Origin: Mycobacterium angelicum
Lineage (GTDB): Bacteria; Actinomycetota; Actinomycetes; Mycobacteriales; Mycobacteriaceae
DNA: 49,985 nucleotides
Reading direction: 5' to 3'
Assembly: GCF_002086155.1 (NCBI RefSeq)
Contig: NZ_MVHE01000039.1
Location: forward strand, 1-49,985
Under the pieces are notes generated by a model. The model made no database searches. It saw nothing but the letters and a program-made list of their open reading frames with translations, and was not told where the DNA came from. Below, one piece after another: positions 24,258-33,055 of the stretch. Both the position numbers and the translations under genes were made by a program. The number at the start of each line of letters is the position of its first letter. Within the stretch, counting starts at the first letter, position 1.

Positions 24258-25082
24258 GCCGTCGGCACCGAACACCGGTTCCAGCATCGCCGAGAAGTCC
24301 GGTCCCCGGCGGAGCATCTGGCCGCCGTCGACGTTGATGATCTGGCCGGTGATGTAGCCGGCGGCATCGCTGAGCAGGAACATGGCCAGGTTTGCGACGT
24401 CTTGGACCTCGCCGTGCCGCGGCAGCGGCGTACAAGCCAGGTAGTCTGCGCTTAACTCTGGCGAATCAGTAACGGGCGCAACAAGTTCCGTGCGGATCAG
24501 GCCCGGGCGGATGCTGTTGACCCGGACCCAGGACGCACCGAGTTCGTCGGCGGCCAACTGCATCATGTGGTCGACGGCCGCCTTGGTTACCCCGTAGGCG
24601 CCGAACCAGCGGTGAGTGTTACTGGCCGCGATCGACGAGATTCCGACGAATGACCCGCCGCCGCCGCGCACCAGCTCCCGGGCGGCGTGCTTGAGGACGT
24701 ACATGGTGCCGTTGACGTTGAGGTCGACGGTGCGGCGCCACGCCTCGGAATCGATGCGGGTGATCGGTCCGATGGTCTCCGAGCCACCGGCGCAATGCAC
24801 CACGCCGTGCAGCCGGCCGTGCCAGGCGGTGACGGCGTCCACCGCCCGCGCGGTCTCGTCCTCGTTGGTGACGTCGGCGGGTTCATAGCGGATGTGGCCG
24901 CCGTCGGTCGGTTGCGCTTCGATTTCTTCGACCGCGGCCGCCAGTTTGTCCGGGTTGCGCCCGACGATCATCACCGAGGCGCCGGCGGCGACCAGCCCGG
25001 CGGCCACCCCCTTGCCGATTCCACTGCCACCGCCGGTGACGAGGTAAGTCCGGTCTTGGAAGGAAAGCTGCATGGGTGTCAT
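24240..25082 (-). CDS. Short-chain dehydrogenase/reductase (SDR) 2
   Basis: A 280-residue classical SDR starting at ATG 25082 (MTPMQLSF; ATG 25073 is the alternative). YLVTGGGSGIGKG binds the cofactor, and VGRNPDKL after strand 2 suggests NADPH. HCAGGSE, the catalytic Ser in GISSIAAS and YGVTK are in place, followed by VRVNSIRPGLIRTEL and VDGGQML. The C-terminal extension (LRRGPDFSAMLEPVFG) resembles SDRs that act on CoA- or carrier-bound ketones such as steroid or fatty-acyl substrates; that is only a likeness. It lies downstream of the lipid cluster on the same strand, 380 bp after the crotonase gene, with a repeat-bearing region between. Confidence 0.88.
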   Translation of the reverse strand: MTPMQLSFQDRTYLVTGGGSGIGKGVAAGLVAAGASVMIVGRNPDKLAAAVEEIEAQPTDGGHIRYEPADVTNEDETARAVDAVTAWHGRLHGVVHCAGGSETIGPITRIDSEAWRRTVDLNVNGTMYVLKHAARELVRGGGGSFVGISSIAASNTHRWFGAYGVTKAAVDHMMQLAADELGASWVRVNSIRPGLIRTELVAPVTDSPELSADYLACTPLPRHGEVQDVANLAMFLLSDAAGYITGQIINVDGGQMLRRGPDFSAMLEPVFGADGLRGVV

Positions 25083-25110
25083 CGAACCACGCGCCCCGAC
25101 ACCGGCCACA

Positions 25111-25151
25111 CTGCGAGGCGGGCAAACAGGCATATCACCTGCACAGAGGCC
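25111..25151. repeat. 41-bp direct repeat, copy 1
   Basis: Begins CTGCGAGGCGGGCAAACAGG and ends TGCACAGAGGCC. It matches 25377-25417 at 40 of 41 positions (C versus T at the ninth base). This copy ends 28 bp upstream of the SDR start. Confidence 0.85.
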
Positions 25152-25342
25152 GGCACAGAAACACGGAAGCTCTTGTGGCAGAAGTGAATTCGCGAGCCCG
25201 GGCCCAGAACCGCTGTCACTTCGAGATGCCGAGCGCGCAGCGAACCGCCGCCCCGGGGTGCCGACTTGGCGGTCGGACGCTCAGACATTTTGGCGCTCTA
25301 GTCACACCGGCCACACCAGCCTCTGGCAGGAGTGTATGTATT

Positions 25343-25392
25343 TTTGCCCACCTCACAGCGACACCCTGCGCTGTCGCTGCGAGGTGGGCAAA
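25343..25392. repeat. Large hairpin, 21-bp arms with an 8-base loop
   Basis: Left arm 25343-25363 starts TTTGCCCACCTCACAG; right arm 25372-25392 ends CTGCGAGGTGGGCAAA. Twenty of 21 pairs are complementary, and the loop is CCCTGCGC. The right arm overlaps the start of repeat copy 2. The stem is far longer than a usual terminator. Confidence 0.85.
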
Positions 25393-25417
25393 CAGGCATA
25401 TCACCTGCACAGAGGCC
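25377..25417. repeat. 41-bp direct repeat, copy 2
   Basis: Near-identical partner of 25111-25151, 266 bp away; its first 16 bases form part of the right arm of the large hairpin. Confidence 0.85.
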
Positions 25418-25462
25418 CTAACCCGACGGCAGCGACTTCTAGACCGCGCAGAACAGCGCCGG

Positions 25463-26347
25463 TTACGGCGTATCCCGGCGGGCAATCTGCGTCGGCCGCG
25501 CGGTACGCCAGTCTTCGACATCTGGCGGCAAGCCGACCGGAAACCTGTTCTCGTTGTGCGCCGCCCAGTGCGCATGCCCCAGCTCGTGAACGTGAAACGC
25601 GTGCCGCAACGCCTCGGTGAAGCCCATCGCGTCGGACGCGGCGTTGACCGAATCCTTGACCAGCAACGAGGCCATCGTCGGACGCTCGGCGATGCGCCGG
25701 GCGAACTCCAGCGTCTTGTCGGCCAGCTCGTCGACCGGAAAAACCTTGGATACCATGCCAAGCCGGTAAGCTTCGTCGGCGTCCAGCGAATCACCGGTCA
25801 ACAACAGCTCTTTGGCCTTGCGCGGCCCGAATTCCCAAGGGTGGGCGTAATATTCGACGCCGGGCATACCCAGCCGTACCGCCACCACGTCGCTGAACCT
25901 CGCATTGTCGGCGGCGACGATCAGGTCGCAGGCCCAGATCAGCATCAGCCCCGCCGAGATCGCGTTGCCCTGCACCGAGGCGATAGTAATCTTGCGCAGA
26001 TCCCGCCAGCGGCAAGTGTTTTGGAAGAAGAAGTGCCATTCCTGGTGGTACAGCTTCTCCACGATCGGCTCCAGGGTGGCGCCGTGCGATCGATAGGTTG
26101 GGTGCTGATCGGGCCCGGGTTTGCGCTCTAATATCGCCGCATCGGAGCCGAGGTCATGGCCGGCCGAGAAGTTCTTGCCCCGCGCGGCCAGAATCACCAC
26201 CCGCACGGTGTCGTCGGCCTCGGCACGGGCGAACGCCTCGTCAAGCTCAACCAACAGGGTGCGATTCTGCGCGTTGTGCTCGGCGGGCCGATTGAGCCAG
26301 ATCCGGGCGATGCGCCCCTCGTCGAGGGTTTCGTAGTCCACCGTCAT
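25463..26347 (-). CDS. Crotonase (enoyl-CoA hydratase-like) protein
   Basis: A 294-residue crotonase-fold protein from ATG 26347, with AAGGTGGGC upstream. The oxyanion-hole segments are AARGKNFSAGHDL and SVQGNAISAGLMLIWACDL. At the two positions that hold the catalytic Glu residues in true hydratases this protein has a Met/Leu stretch (AGLMLIW) and Val (SDVVAVRLGM), followed by GVEYYAHPWEFGPRKAKELLLTGD. So hydration in the standard way is doubtful; it belongs to a mycobacterial crotonase subgroup with the GVEYxAHPW signature. The gene is 74 bp downstream of the ACP gene and on the same strand, as part of the lipid cluster. Confidence 0.85.
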   Translation of the reverse strand: MTVDYETLDEGRIARIWLNRPAEHNAQNRTLLVELDEAFARAEADDTVRVVILAARGKNFSAGHDLGSDAAILERKPGPDQHPTYRSHGATLEPIVEKLYHQEWHFFFQNTCRWRDLRKITIASVQGNAISAGLMLIWACDLIVAADNARFSDVVAVRLGMPGVEYYAHPWEFGPRKAKELLLTGDSLDADEAYRLGMVSKVFPVDELADKTLEFARRIAERPTMASLLVKDSVNAASDAMGFTEALRHAFHVHELGHAHWAAHNENRFPVGLPPDVEDWRTARPTQIARRDTP

Positions 26348-26421
26348 TGCGCCCACCTTGTTCTCCTCAGCTCGGCCGTCTTTACAGATTACGGCCGGTA
26401 TGTAAGCCATGCGGCGGTGGG

Positions 26422-26682
26422 CTAGGCGTTATCGCTGACGGTGAGGTTGGCGGTGAGGTTGGCGCTGACCCATTCGATGACCTCACCGACGGTCTCCAGT
26501 GGAGAACTCGGGTCGTGCAGCCGCGTCTGCAAATGGGATTCCAGGGTGGCGACCAGCTCCATTTTGCGGGGCGAGTCGTAGCCGAGATCGTCGACGAGGT
26601 GGGACTCGACGCTCACCGGCGCCATCCGGTCTGGCGCCAGCCTGGCAACAACGGACAGTACTGATTGTTCGACTGAGTTCAC
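26422..26682 (-). CDS. Stand-alone acyl carrier protein
   Basis: An 86-residue ACP starting at GTG 26682. The 4'-phosphopantetheine attachment Ser lies in DDLGYDSPRKMELV (usually DSL; here DSP), with the typical helix pattern around it. It begins in a 4-bp overlap with the stop of the AMP ligase gene, which signals a tight functional pair: the ligase would adenylate a fatty acid and load it onto this carrier. The acidic helix 2 normally used by partner enzymes is changed to PRKMEL, so the docking surface may be special. The acyl-ACP is expected to serve as substrate for the oxoamine synthase upstream in the operon. Confidence 0.88.
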   Translation of the reverse strand: MNSVEQSVLSVVARLAPDRMAPVSVESHLVDDLGYDSPRKMELVATLESHLQTRLHDPSSPLETVGEVIEWVSANLTANLTVSDNA

Positions 26683-28325
26683 CCGAAAAGTTCCTTCGCT
26701 GCGACATGGCGGATTTTGCCCGAGGGCGTTTTGGGGACCTTCCCCTTGCCGACCAGCAGCACGTTCGGGCTCAAACCCGTTGCGCTGCGCACCCGCTGGG
26801 TGACCTGCCGGCGTATCTCATGACTGACGTGGCTCGGATACTCCTCGTTGGTTTCGGCGACGATCCTGATCTCCTCGCGTCGGTCCGGCAGCGTGACACC
26901 GAAGGCAACCACCCCGCCGCGTCGGATGCCGTCGGCGGATGCGGCCAGGCGCTCGATGTCGGAGGGAAAGATGTTGCGCCCGGCCACGATGATGACATTC
27001 TTGCGGCGCCCACACACGACGATTTCGCCGTCGTCGGTGAGGTAGCCGAGGTCACCGGTGCACAACCAGCCCTCGGCGTCAACGGCGGCGACTTCACCTT
27101 CGACGGTCAGGTAATACGGGGACACCGCGTCGCCGCGGATCGCGATCTCGCCCATGTGCCGCGCCGGCAGCGTGCCGCCGTTCTCGTCGGCAACCCGAAC
27201 CTCGATCCCGGACATCGGCGCTCCCAGCAGCACGACGTCGCGCTTCGGCGCCGCGCAGTCGCAGCCCGTCGCCGCCCGGCCATGATTCTCCAGCTCTGCG
27301 GTGCACACCGTCTCGACCGCAAGGGGCTGGTGTACGGGGGCAAACGACACCGCCACCGTCGCCTCGGCGAGGCCGTATGCCGCGCCAACCGCCGAATCCC
27401 GCAGCCCGAAGCGGGCACCTTGCCGGGAGAACTCGTACATGGTGGCCGGATCGATGGGCTCGGCGCCGGAGACGACGAGTCGCAGCGCGCTGAGATCGTA
27501 GGCGCCGTCGGCGACGGCATTGAGCCGGCGGCTGACGATCGAGTAGGCGAAATTGGGGGCCGCGGTGATGGTGGCCCGCTGGTCGCTCAGCACCTGCATC
27601 CACTTCAGCGGCGACCTCACGAATTCGGTCGGCGGAATGCACACCGCACTGTTGCCGGCCCACATCGGCGAGATCAGGTAGACGATCAACCCCATGTCGT
27701 GCGACAGCGGCAACCAGCTCATCGTGACGTCGACGTCCGGGTCGATCTCCACCACGGCCACCATGGCCTCGACGTCTGCGAACAGATTGCGATGGGTGAT
27801 CGCCACGGCCTTGGGGTCGCCGGTCGAACCCGACGTCAACTGGTAGAGCGCGACGTCGTCCTCGTCGGTGCACACCTCTGCCGCGTCGGCGGCCGGCTCC
27901 ACGTCGCGCCAGGTCTCGGGAATTTCGATCACCCGGTACCCCGACGCCCGCAAGGTGTCGGCGAGCGGCAGGAAGGGCTGGCCGACGACGACGCAGTGGG
28001 CACCCAGCAGGCTCAGCGCGCGCAACGTGCCGGCATGCCATTCGGCAAGGTCTGCATTAGGGGTCGGCTGCTGCAGCATCGTGACGGCCGCGCCCGCCTT
28101 CCAGATGCCCTGCAGGACGGGAGCGACATCCTCGGCGTTGACGGCCAGCACGCTCACCTTGCTGCCGCGGGTGACGCCGTCGGCGGCCAGCCGGGCGGCC
28201 ACCCTGGATGCCGTCTGATGGATGTCGCCCCAGCTCGCGAAACGCAGCTCGTCCGCGGCGCCGAAACGCAGACCGTTGGAGGAATTCGCGGCCACTTTGG
28301 CAATACCGTCGGTAAACCTACTCAT
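26679..28325 (-). CDS. Fatty-acyl-AMP ligase (FadD/FAAL type)
   Basis: A 548-residue adenylating enzyme, taken from ATG 28325 (AGGACTCG upstream; ATG 28361 is possible). Motifs: P-loop YQLTSGSTGDPKAVAITH, WLPLSHDMGL, SGAEPIDPATMYEF, AAYGLAEATVAVSF, and the hinge region GYLTDDGEIVVCGRRKNVIIVAGRNIFPSDIE with the C-terminal catalytic Lys in GKVPKTPSGKIRH. The WLPL.HDMGL and AEATVAVSF patterns are those of FAALs, which make acyl-AMP and pass the chain to an ACP rather than to CoA. The neighbouring ACP supports that. The FAAL-specific insertion cannot be confirmed by eye. Confidence 0.88.
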   Translation of the reverse strand: MSRFTDGIAKVAANSSNGLRFGAADELRFASWGDIHQTASRVAARLAADGVTRGSKVSVLAVNAEDVAPVLQGIWKAGAAVTMLQQPTPNADLAEWHAGTLRALSLLGAHCVVVGQPFLPLADTLRASGYRVIEIPETWRDVEPAADAAEVCTDEDDVALYQLTSGSTGDPKAVAITHRNLFADVEAMVAVVEIDPDVDVTMSWLPLSHDMGLIVYLISPMWAGNSAVCIPPTEFVRSPLKWMQVLSDQRATITAAPNFAYSIVSRRLNAVADGAYDLSALRLVVSGAEPIDPATMYEFSRQGARFGLRDSAVGAAYGLAEATVAVSFAPVHQPLAVETVCTAELENHGRAATGCDCAAPKRDVVLLGAPMSGIEVRVADENGGTLPARHMGEIAIRGDAVSPYYLTVEGEVAAVDAEGWLCTGDLGYLTDDGEIVVCGRRKNVIIVAGRNIFPSDIERLAASADGIRRGGVVAFGVTLPDRREEIRIVAETNEEYPSHVSHEIRRQVTQRVRSATGLSPNVLLVGKGKVPKTPSGKIRHVAAKELFG

Positions 28326-28427
28326 TTGATTGACGAGTCCTATCTGCAAAGTCAGCGGCATTGCTGACGGGTCGATAATGGCGCTCGATAATTGAGGGTT
28401 TGTTGAACGTGCTCAGCCGTCCGTGCA

Positions 28428-29690
28428 TCAGCCGGGTGATTGCGCGCTGTGCACGGCGGCGGCGATGACGTCGACGGCTCGCTCGATCTGAGCGGGCGTG
28501 TGAGTGGCCACTACGCTGCACCGCATCAGGGCCTGGTTCTCCGCGACCGCGGGCGGCAGTGCCAGCGAACAGAACACGCCGTTGTCGAAGGCGTGGTTCC
28601 AGGCAGCGATCGCGTGGCTCTCCTGTCCGATCCATACCGACACATGCGGGCACACCGTGTGTGACCCGTCGCCGCGAACGATCGCGCCGCGCACCGTCAG
28701 CCCCCGAGAGACCAGGCCGTCCCGCAAGGCCTCGGCGTTGGCCAGTACCGCGGCCGCACGCTGTGCTCCCTCCTGGCTGCGGATGATGCCGATCGCGGTG
28801 GCGCTCGACGCTATGGCCGCCGGCGCGGCCGTCGCGGTGAACATATGGGATCCGGAGTACAGCTTGAGCACATCGATCAGATCCCGCGATCCCACGATGT
28901 ATCCACCGGTGGAGGCGAGCGCTTTCGACATGCCGCCCATCAACACGTCGACGTCTTTCATGCAGCCGAATTCCTCGGCCATACCGGTTCTTTGGGCTCC
29001 GAACACCCCTACGCTGTGCGCCTCATCCACGTAGAGGCCGACGTTGTATTTGTTGGCAAGCGCGGCGATCTCCGCCATCGGCGGCACGTCGCCGGACATC
29101 GAGTACAGTCCGTCGATCGCGATCAGCTTGTTGCCGCCGCGGTCGGCGGTGCGAATCAGATTGCGTTCCAGCGCGTCCAGGTCATTGTGCGGAAAATATC
29201 GAGAACTGGCGCCCGACAGCCGGATGCCGTCGTGGATCGACGCGTGCGCTTCGGCGTCCGGAAAGGCTAGGTCGGCCGCACCCAACAGCGCCGAAAGCGC
29301 GCCGAGGTTGGCCATATAGCCGCCGGTGTAGACCAGGGCCGCCTCGGTGCCGTGCCAGGCGGCGAGCAACTCTTCGAGCTCGACCTTGATCTTCAAGGTG
29401 CCGCAGAATGGCGGTGCGCCTTCGCACGACGGCCCGTATAGCTCGGTCGCCCGATGCGCGGCCTCCTTCAACCGGGGATCACCGCCCAGGCCCAGCGAAT
29501 TGTTCGAGCCGAACATTAACCGGGTTTGTCCTTCCATGACCGCGGTCGGTCCCGGAGCGGCCTCCAGTACCCGGAAGAACGGCAATTGATTGCGAGCGCC
29601 GTAGGCGCGCAGACTGGCCAGTCGACGGTCGTGTTCTGCCCGGGTGTGAATATTCAGCTTCGACGTGTGCAACACGCGATCATTAGACAC
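28428..29690 (-). CDS. Alpha-oxoamine synthase (AONS/BioF-SPT-like)
   Basis: A 420-residue PLP enzyme if begun at GTG 29690 (start uncertain; GTG 29675 is possible). The family condenses an acyl thioester with an amino acid and releases CO2 to give an alpha-amino ketone. The PLP Lys is Lys256 in MGGMSKALASTGGY, Asp222 in VDEAHSVGVFG binds the pyridine nitrogen, and His149 in EAHASIHDG stacks on the ring. SCEGAPPFCGTLKIKVELEELL resembles the GTLPLHxELE region of serine palmitoyltransferases, with Lys-Val in place of the His. The gene leads the operon that includes the AMP ligase and ACP, so an acyl-ACP is the likely donor. It is not a biotin gene by context. Confidence 0.87.
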   Translation of the reverse strand: MSNDRVLHTSKLNIHTRAEHDRRLASLRAYGARNQLPFFRVLEAAPGPTAVMEGQTRLMFGSNNSLGLGGDPRLKEAAHRATELYGPSCEGAPPFCGTLKIKVELEELLAAWHGTEAALVYTGGYMANLGALSALLGAADLAFPDAEAHASIHDGIRLSGASSRYFPHNDLDALERNLIRTADRGGNKLIAIDGLYSMSGDVPPMAEIAALANKYNVGLYVDEAHSVGVFGAQRTGMAEEFGCMKDVDVLMGGMSKALASTGGYIVGSRDLIDVLKLYSGSHMFTATAAPAAIASSATAIGIIRSQEGAQRAAAVLANAEALRDGLVSRGLTVRGAIVRGDGSHTVCPHVSVWIGQESHAIAAWNHAFDNGVFCSLALPPAVAENQALMRCSVVATHTPAQIERAVDVIAAAVHSAQSPG

Positions 29691-29848
29691 CTCGTTTAGG
29701 CCCGCTAACAATAGGATTCGCGGAAAGGTTGTCTCAGCGCAACAGTGAATACATCCGAAGTACCGGGCAATCGTCCCAATTCGCCATGCCGGCCGACCCG
29801 ACGCGCGTAGCGTCCAGATCTTCGAGTCGCCTTGCAAGGAGGACGATC

Positions 29849-31302
29849 ATGGCTCCGATCGAATCCGATTTCTATGTCGTCGGCGCCGGATATGCCGGAA
29901 TGACCGCCGCGCACCGGCTGCATAGAGCGGGGAACTCGGTGACCGTGCTGGAAGCCGGACCACGCATCGGCGGCCGCACCTGGACGGCGACGATGTCGGA
30001 TGGCACGCTTTTCGAGATCGGCGGTCAATGGGTGGCCGACGCCGAAGCCCAGCCCGACGTGCGCCGGCTCATGGACGAATTCGGCATCGAGGCCTACGGG
30101 CAATGGGATCGGGGCAATACGACGCCCATGATTCGAATCCGCTGAAATCGCTGCCACCGATTTCCATGGGCGCGAAGCTGGATCTGGGCAAAGCCATACT
30201 CAGCATGGAAAAGATGTCGGAGGCCGTCGACCCCGAAAAGCCATGGGACGACGTCAAATTCCCGTTCACGGTGAGCTTGGGGCCCAACACCACCCGAGAG
30301 GCCGACCGCATAACCGTTCAGTCGTGGTTCGACCTGAACATGATCACCAAGGAAGCCGCAGCACTGCTAGGAGCGGCGATAGTCGGATACACCGGCGTGG
30401 AACTCGGGGCCTGCTCGCTGCTGCACTGGCTATTCGTGCTCAAGACCTACCGGAGCAAAATTTTCAACATGAGCGGCCAGGCCGCGGGGCAAGCGCAGCA
30501 GTACCGGGTTCGTGGCGGCATGCAGCAAATGGCGGATCGGATCGCCGAGGAGTTGGGTCCCGGCGGCGTACAGCTCAACACGCCGGTCCGCCATATTGCG
30601 CAGGACGGCAATGGCGTGACGGTGAGCGCGCAGAACATCATCGTCCGGGCGCGCCGCGCCATCGTCGCGACGAATATCTCCATGACGAACTTCATTCAGT
30701 TCGACCCGATCCTGCCGCCCGACCGCGCTCAATTACAGCACCGCGTGCCGACGGGCTCGTTCTGGAAGATTTGGCTCTGCTACGACGAGGCGTTCTGGCG
30801 CAAGCGCGGCCTGGTCGGTGAATCCATTTCGATCTACCCCGGCGACTACAGCCCGAACGCCCGCGAATCCGGATTTGACGAAAAAAGTGACAAGCCGGGC
30901 CTGATGAGTGTTTTTCTGGCCGGCGATAAGGCTCGCGAATTCAATCAACTGACCCGCGCCGAACGCAAGTTACAGGTGCTCAAAGAGATGTCTCATCGAT
31001 TTGGTGCCGACGGCGGGCAACTCTCGGAACACATTCACTTCCCCGCTGTTTTGCCGCAGAATCCAGAGCCGGATTCCTACTTCGAATTCAACTGGTCGAT
31101 GGACGAATGGACCCGCGGCGATTTCGCCGGCTGCATGCCGCCCGGAGTGTGGACCGGTACCGGATTCGGCCCTGCGGTGCGCGAGCCGGTTGGCCGGGTG
31201 CACTGGGCGGGCGTGGATACCGCGACGTATGCGTACCACTGCGTCAGCGGCGCCGCGCAATCGGGCGAGCGTGCGGCAAACGAGGTACTGAGCGCGGATT
31301 GA
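29849..31302 (+). pseudogene. Flavin amine oxidase, frameshifted
   Basis: ATG 29849 follows a perfect AAGGAGGACG site. The first frame gives FYVVGAGYAGMTAAHRLH (FAD dinucleotide fold), GPRIGGRTW and GGQWVADA, then reaches a TGA at 30143 after NTTPMIRIR. From about 30140 the other frame continues PLKSLPPISMGAKLDLGKAIL through YRVRGGMQQMADRIAEELG to the FAD-binding end GVDTATYAYHCVSGAAQSGERAA at 31302. Relatives have about 15-20 residues at the junction, so a deletion plus a shift of one frame is likely. It could be a sequencing error or a real inactivation. The remainder shows no other stop. It diverges from the oxoamine synthase, sharing a 158-bp region. Confidence 0.8.
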
Positions 31303-31325
31303 GCCGCTTGGCTTACAGTTGTGTA

Positions 31326-31490
31326 ATGCCCACCAAAACTGACCATGGTGAAATCGGCGACGTGGAACCGCTGGCCGACAGCACCGCGAGCCAGGCCAGG
31401 CGTGTTGTCGCCGCGTATGCGAACGACGCCGATGAGTGCCGTGTCTTCCTGTCGATGCTTGGTATTGGGCCGGCGAAGCTCGAGAGCTAA
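31326..31490 (+). CDS. 54-residue conserved protein (Rv3489-like)
   Basis: ATG 31326 to TAA 31490. The sequence runs MPTKTDHGEIGDVEPLADS, then a helical segment (QARRVVAAYANDADECRVFLSMLG). The stop TAA shares its last A with the ATG of otsA (TAATG), so translation of the two is coupled. In H37Rv a 54-residue gene (Rv3489) precedes otsA in the same way, from memory. It could modulate the synthase; there is no evidence beyond coupling. Confidence 0.8.
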   Translation: MPTKTDHGEIGDVEPLADSTASQARRVVAAYANDADECRVFLSMLGIGPAKLES

Positions 31491-32941
31491 TGGCTCCCAA
31501 GGGGAGCCCCAAAAGCCCTAAAGGGGGCGACTCCGACTTCGTGGTGGTCGCCAACCGTCTGCCCGTCGATCAGGAACGCCTGCCCGACGGCACCACCACC
31601 TGGAAACGCAGCCCGGGCGGACTCGTCACGGCGCTCGAGCCGTTGCTGCGCAAACGCCGCGGCGCCTGGGTGGGCTGGCCCGGTGTGGTCGATGCCGACG
31701 AGGATCCGATCGATCAGGACGAACTGCGGCTGCAGCCGGTACAGCTATCCGCCGACGACGTCGCCGAGTATTACGAGGGCTTCTCCAACGCCGCGCTGTG
31801 GCCGCTCTACCACGACGTCATCGTCAAGCCGATCTATCACCGCGAATGGTGGGACCGCTACGTCGACGTCAACCGCCGATTCGCCGAGGCCACCTCCCGC
31901 GCGGCCGCCCAGGGCGGGACGGTCTGGGTGCAGGACTACCAGCTGCAGCTGGTGCCGAAGATGCTGCGCGAGATGCGCCCCGATCTGACGATCGGGTTCT
32001 TCCTGCACATTCCGTTCCCACCGGTCGAGCTGTTCATGCAGATGCCGTGGCGCACCGAGATCATCGAAGGCCTGCTGGGCGCCGACCTGGTTGGGTTCCA
32101 TCTGACCGGCGGAGCCCAGAACTTTCTGTTCCTGGCTCGACAATTGTTGGGCGTCAACACTTCCCGTGCATCCGTGGGCGTTCGGTCCCGATTCGGTGAG
32201 GTGGAGCTGGCAACGCGCACGGTTCGGGTGGGCGCCTTCCCGATCTCCATCGACTCCGGCGCGCTCGACCAGGCGGCCCGCGACCGCGACGTCCGGCGCC
32301 GGGCCCGGGAGATCCGCGCGGAACTGGGCAATCCGCGCAAGATCCTGCTCGGCGTCGACCGGCTGGACTACACCAAAGGCATCGACGTCCGGCTGAAGGC
32401 CTTCAACGAGCTGCTGGCCGAGGGCCGCGCCAAGCGGGACGACACGGTTCTCATCCAGCTGGCCACCCCAAGCCGCGAGCGGGTCGAGAGCTATCAGCTC
32501 CTGCGCAACGACATCGAACGTCAGGTCGGCCACATCAACGGCGAGTACGCCGAGGTGGGCCACCCCGTGGTGCACTACCTGCATCGGCCGGTGCCGCGCA
32601 ACGAACTGATCGCGTTCTTCGTGGCCAGCGACGTCATGCTGGTCACCCCGCTGCGCGACGGGATGAACCTGGTGGCCAAGGAGTACGTCGCCTGCCGCAG
32701 CGACCTGGGCGGCGCGCTGGTGCTATCCGAATTCACCGGCGCCGCAGCCGAACTACGTCAGGCCTATCTGGTCAACCCGCACGACACCGAAGGGGTCAAG
32801 GACGCCATCGAGGCCGCGCTCACCCAGACGCCCGAGGAGGGCCGGCGCCGGATGCGCGCGATGCGCCGACAGGTGCTGGCCCACGACGTGGACCGCTGGG
32901 CGCGGTCATTTCTCGACGCGCTCGGCGAAGCGCATCGCTGA
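31490..32941 (+). CDS. otsA: Trehalose-6-phosphate synthase
   Basis: A 483-residue GT20 glycosyltransferase joining UDP-glucose (or another NDP-glucose) and glucose-6-phosphate. The start lies in a TAATG overlap with the small upstream gene. Landmarks: VVVANRLPVD, RSPGGLVTAL region (KRSPGGLVTALEPLL), GRxxGWxG-like AWVGWPGV, WPLYHD, VWVQDYQLQLVPKMLRE, FFLHIPFPP, HLTGGAQNFL, DRLDYTKGIDVRLKAF and the donor-site block VTPLRDGMNLVAKEYVACR. Length and motifs are complete. It makes the trehalose precursor needed for osmoprotection and for the mycolate carrier trehalose monomycolate. Confidence 0.96.
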   Translation: MAPKGSPKSPKGGDSDFVVVANRLPVDQERLPDGTTTWKRSPGGLVTALEPLLRKRRGAWVGWPGVVDADEDPIDQDELRLQPVQLSADDVAEYYEGFSNAALWPLYHDVIVKPIYHREWWDRYVDVNRRFAEATSRAAAQGGTVWVQDYQLQLVPKMLREMRPDLTIGFFLHIPFPPVELFMQMPWRTEIIEGLLGADLVGFHLTGGAQNFLFLARQLLGVNTSRASVGVRSRFGEVELATRTVRVGAFPISIDSGALDQAARDRDVRRRAREIRAELGNPRKILLGVDRLDYTKGIDVRLKAFNELLAEGRAKRDDTVLIQLATPSRERVESYQLLRNDIERQVGHINGEYAEVGHPVVHYLHRPVPRNELIAFFVASDVMLVTPLRDGMNLVAKEYVACRSDLGGALVLSEFTGAAAELRQAYLVNPHDTEGVKDAIEAALTQTPEEGRRRMRAMRRQVLAHDVDRWARSFLDALGEAHR

Positions 32942-33055
32942 GGACCCGACAAGCCCGTGTGATGGAGTCAAATGACTCTATGGGGACGCCCCATCCGCGA
33001 AGACACTTGACGCTGGATTGCGGTGCCGCCGTTCTCCCGAATCTTAGGGAGTCAA

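Larger units (their letters stand above)
25083..25462. other. 380-bp intergenic region with repeats
   Basis: No coding signal is seen. The stretch holds two 41-bp direct repeats and a large hairpin, described separately. Codon-like GC3 bias is absent and AT-rich bits such as TGTATGTATTTTTG occur. Confidence 0.6.

Noticed and set aside
26499..28367. 622-codon open frame opposite the AMP ligase
   Set aside because: Low-complexity His/Arg/Asp-rich reading without family motifs; the ligase on the other strand is certain.
28428..29690. Biotin synthesis gene bioF
   Set aside because: There are no bioA, bioD or bioB neighbours, and the pairing with an AMP ligase and an ACP fits another acyl-amino acid condensation better.
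32962..32975. GAGTCA-AA-TGACTC palindrome downstream of otsA
   Set aside because: Short (6-bp arms) and not matched elsewhere; too weak to list as a site.
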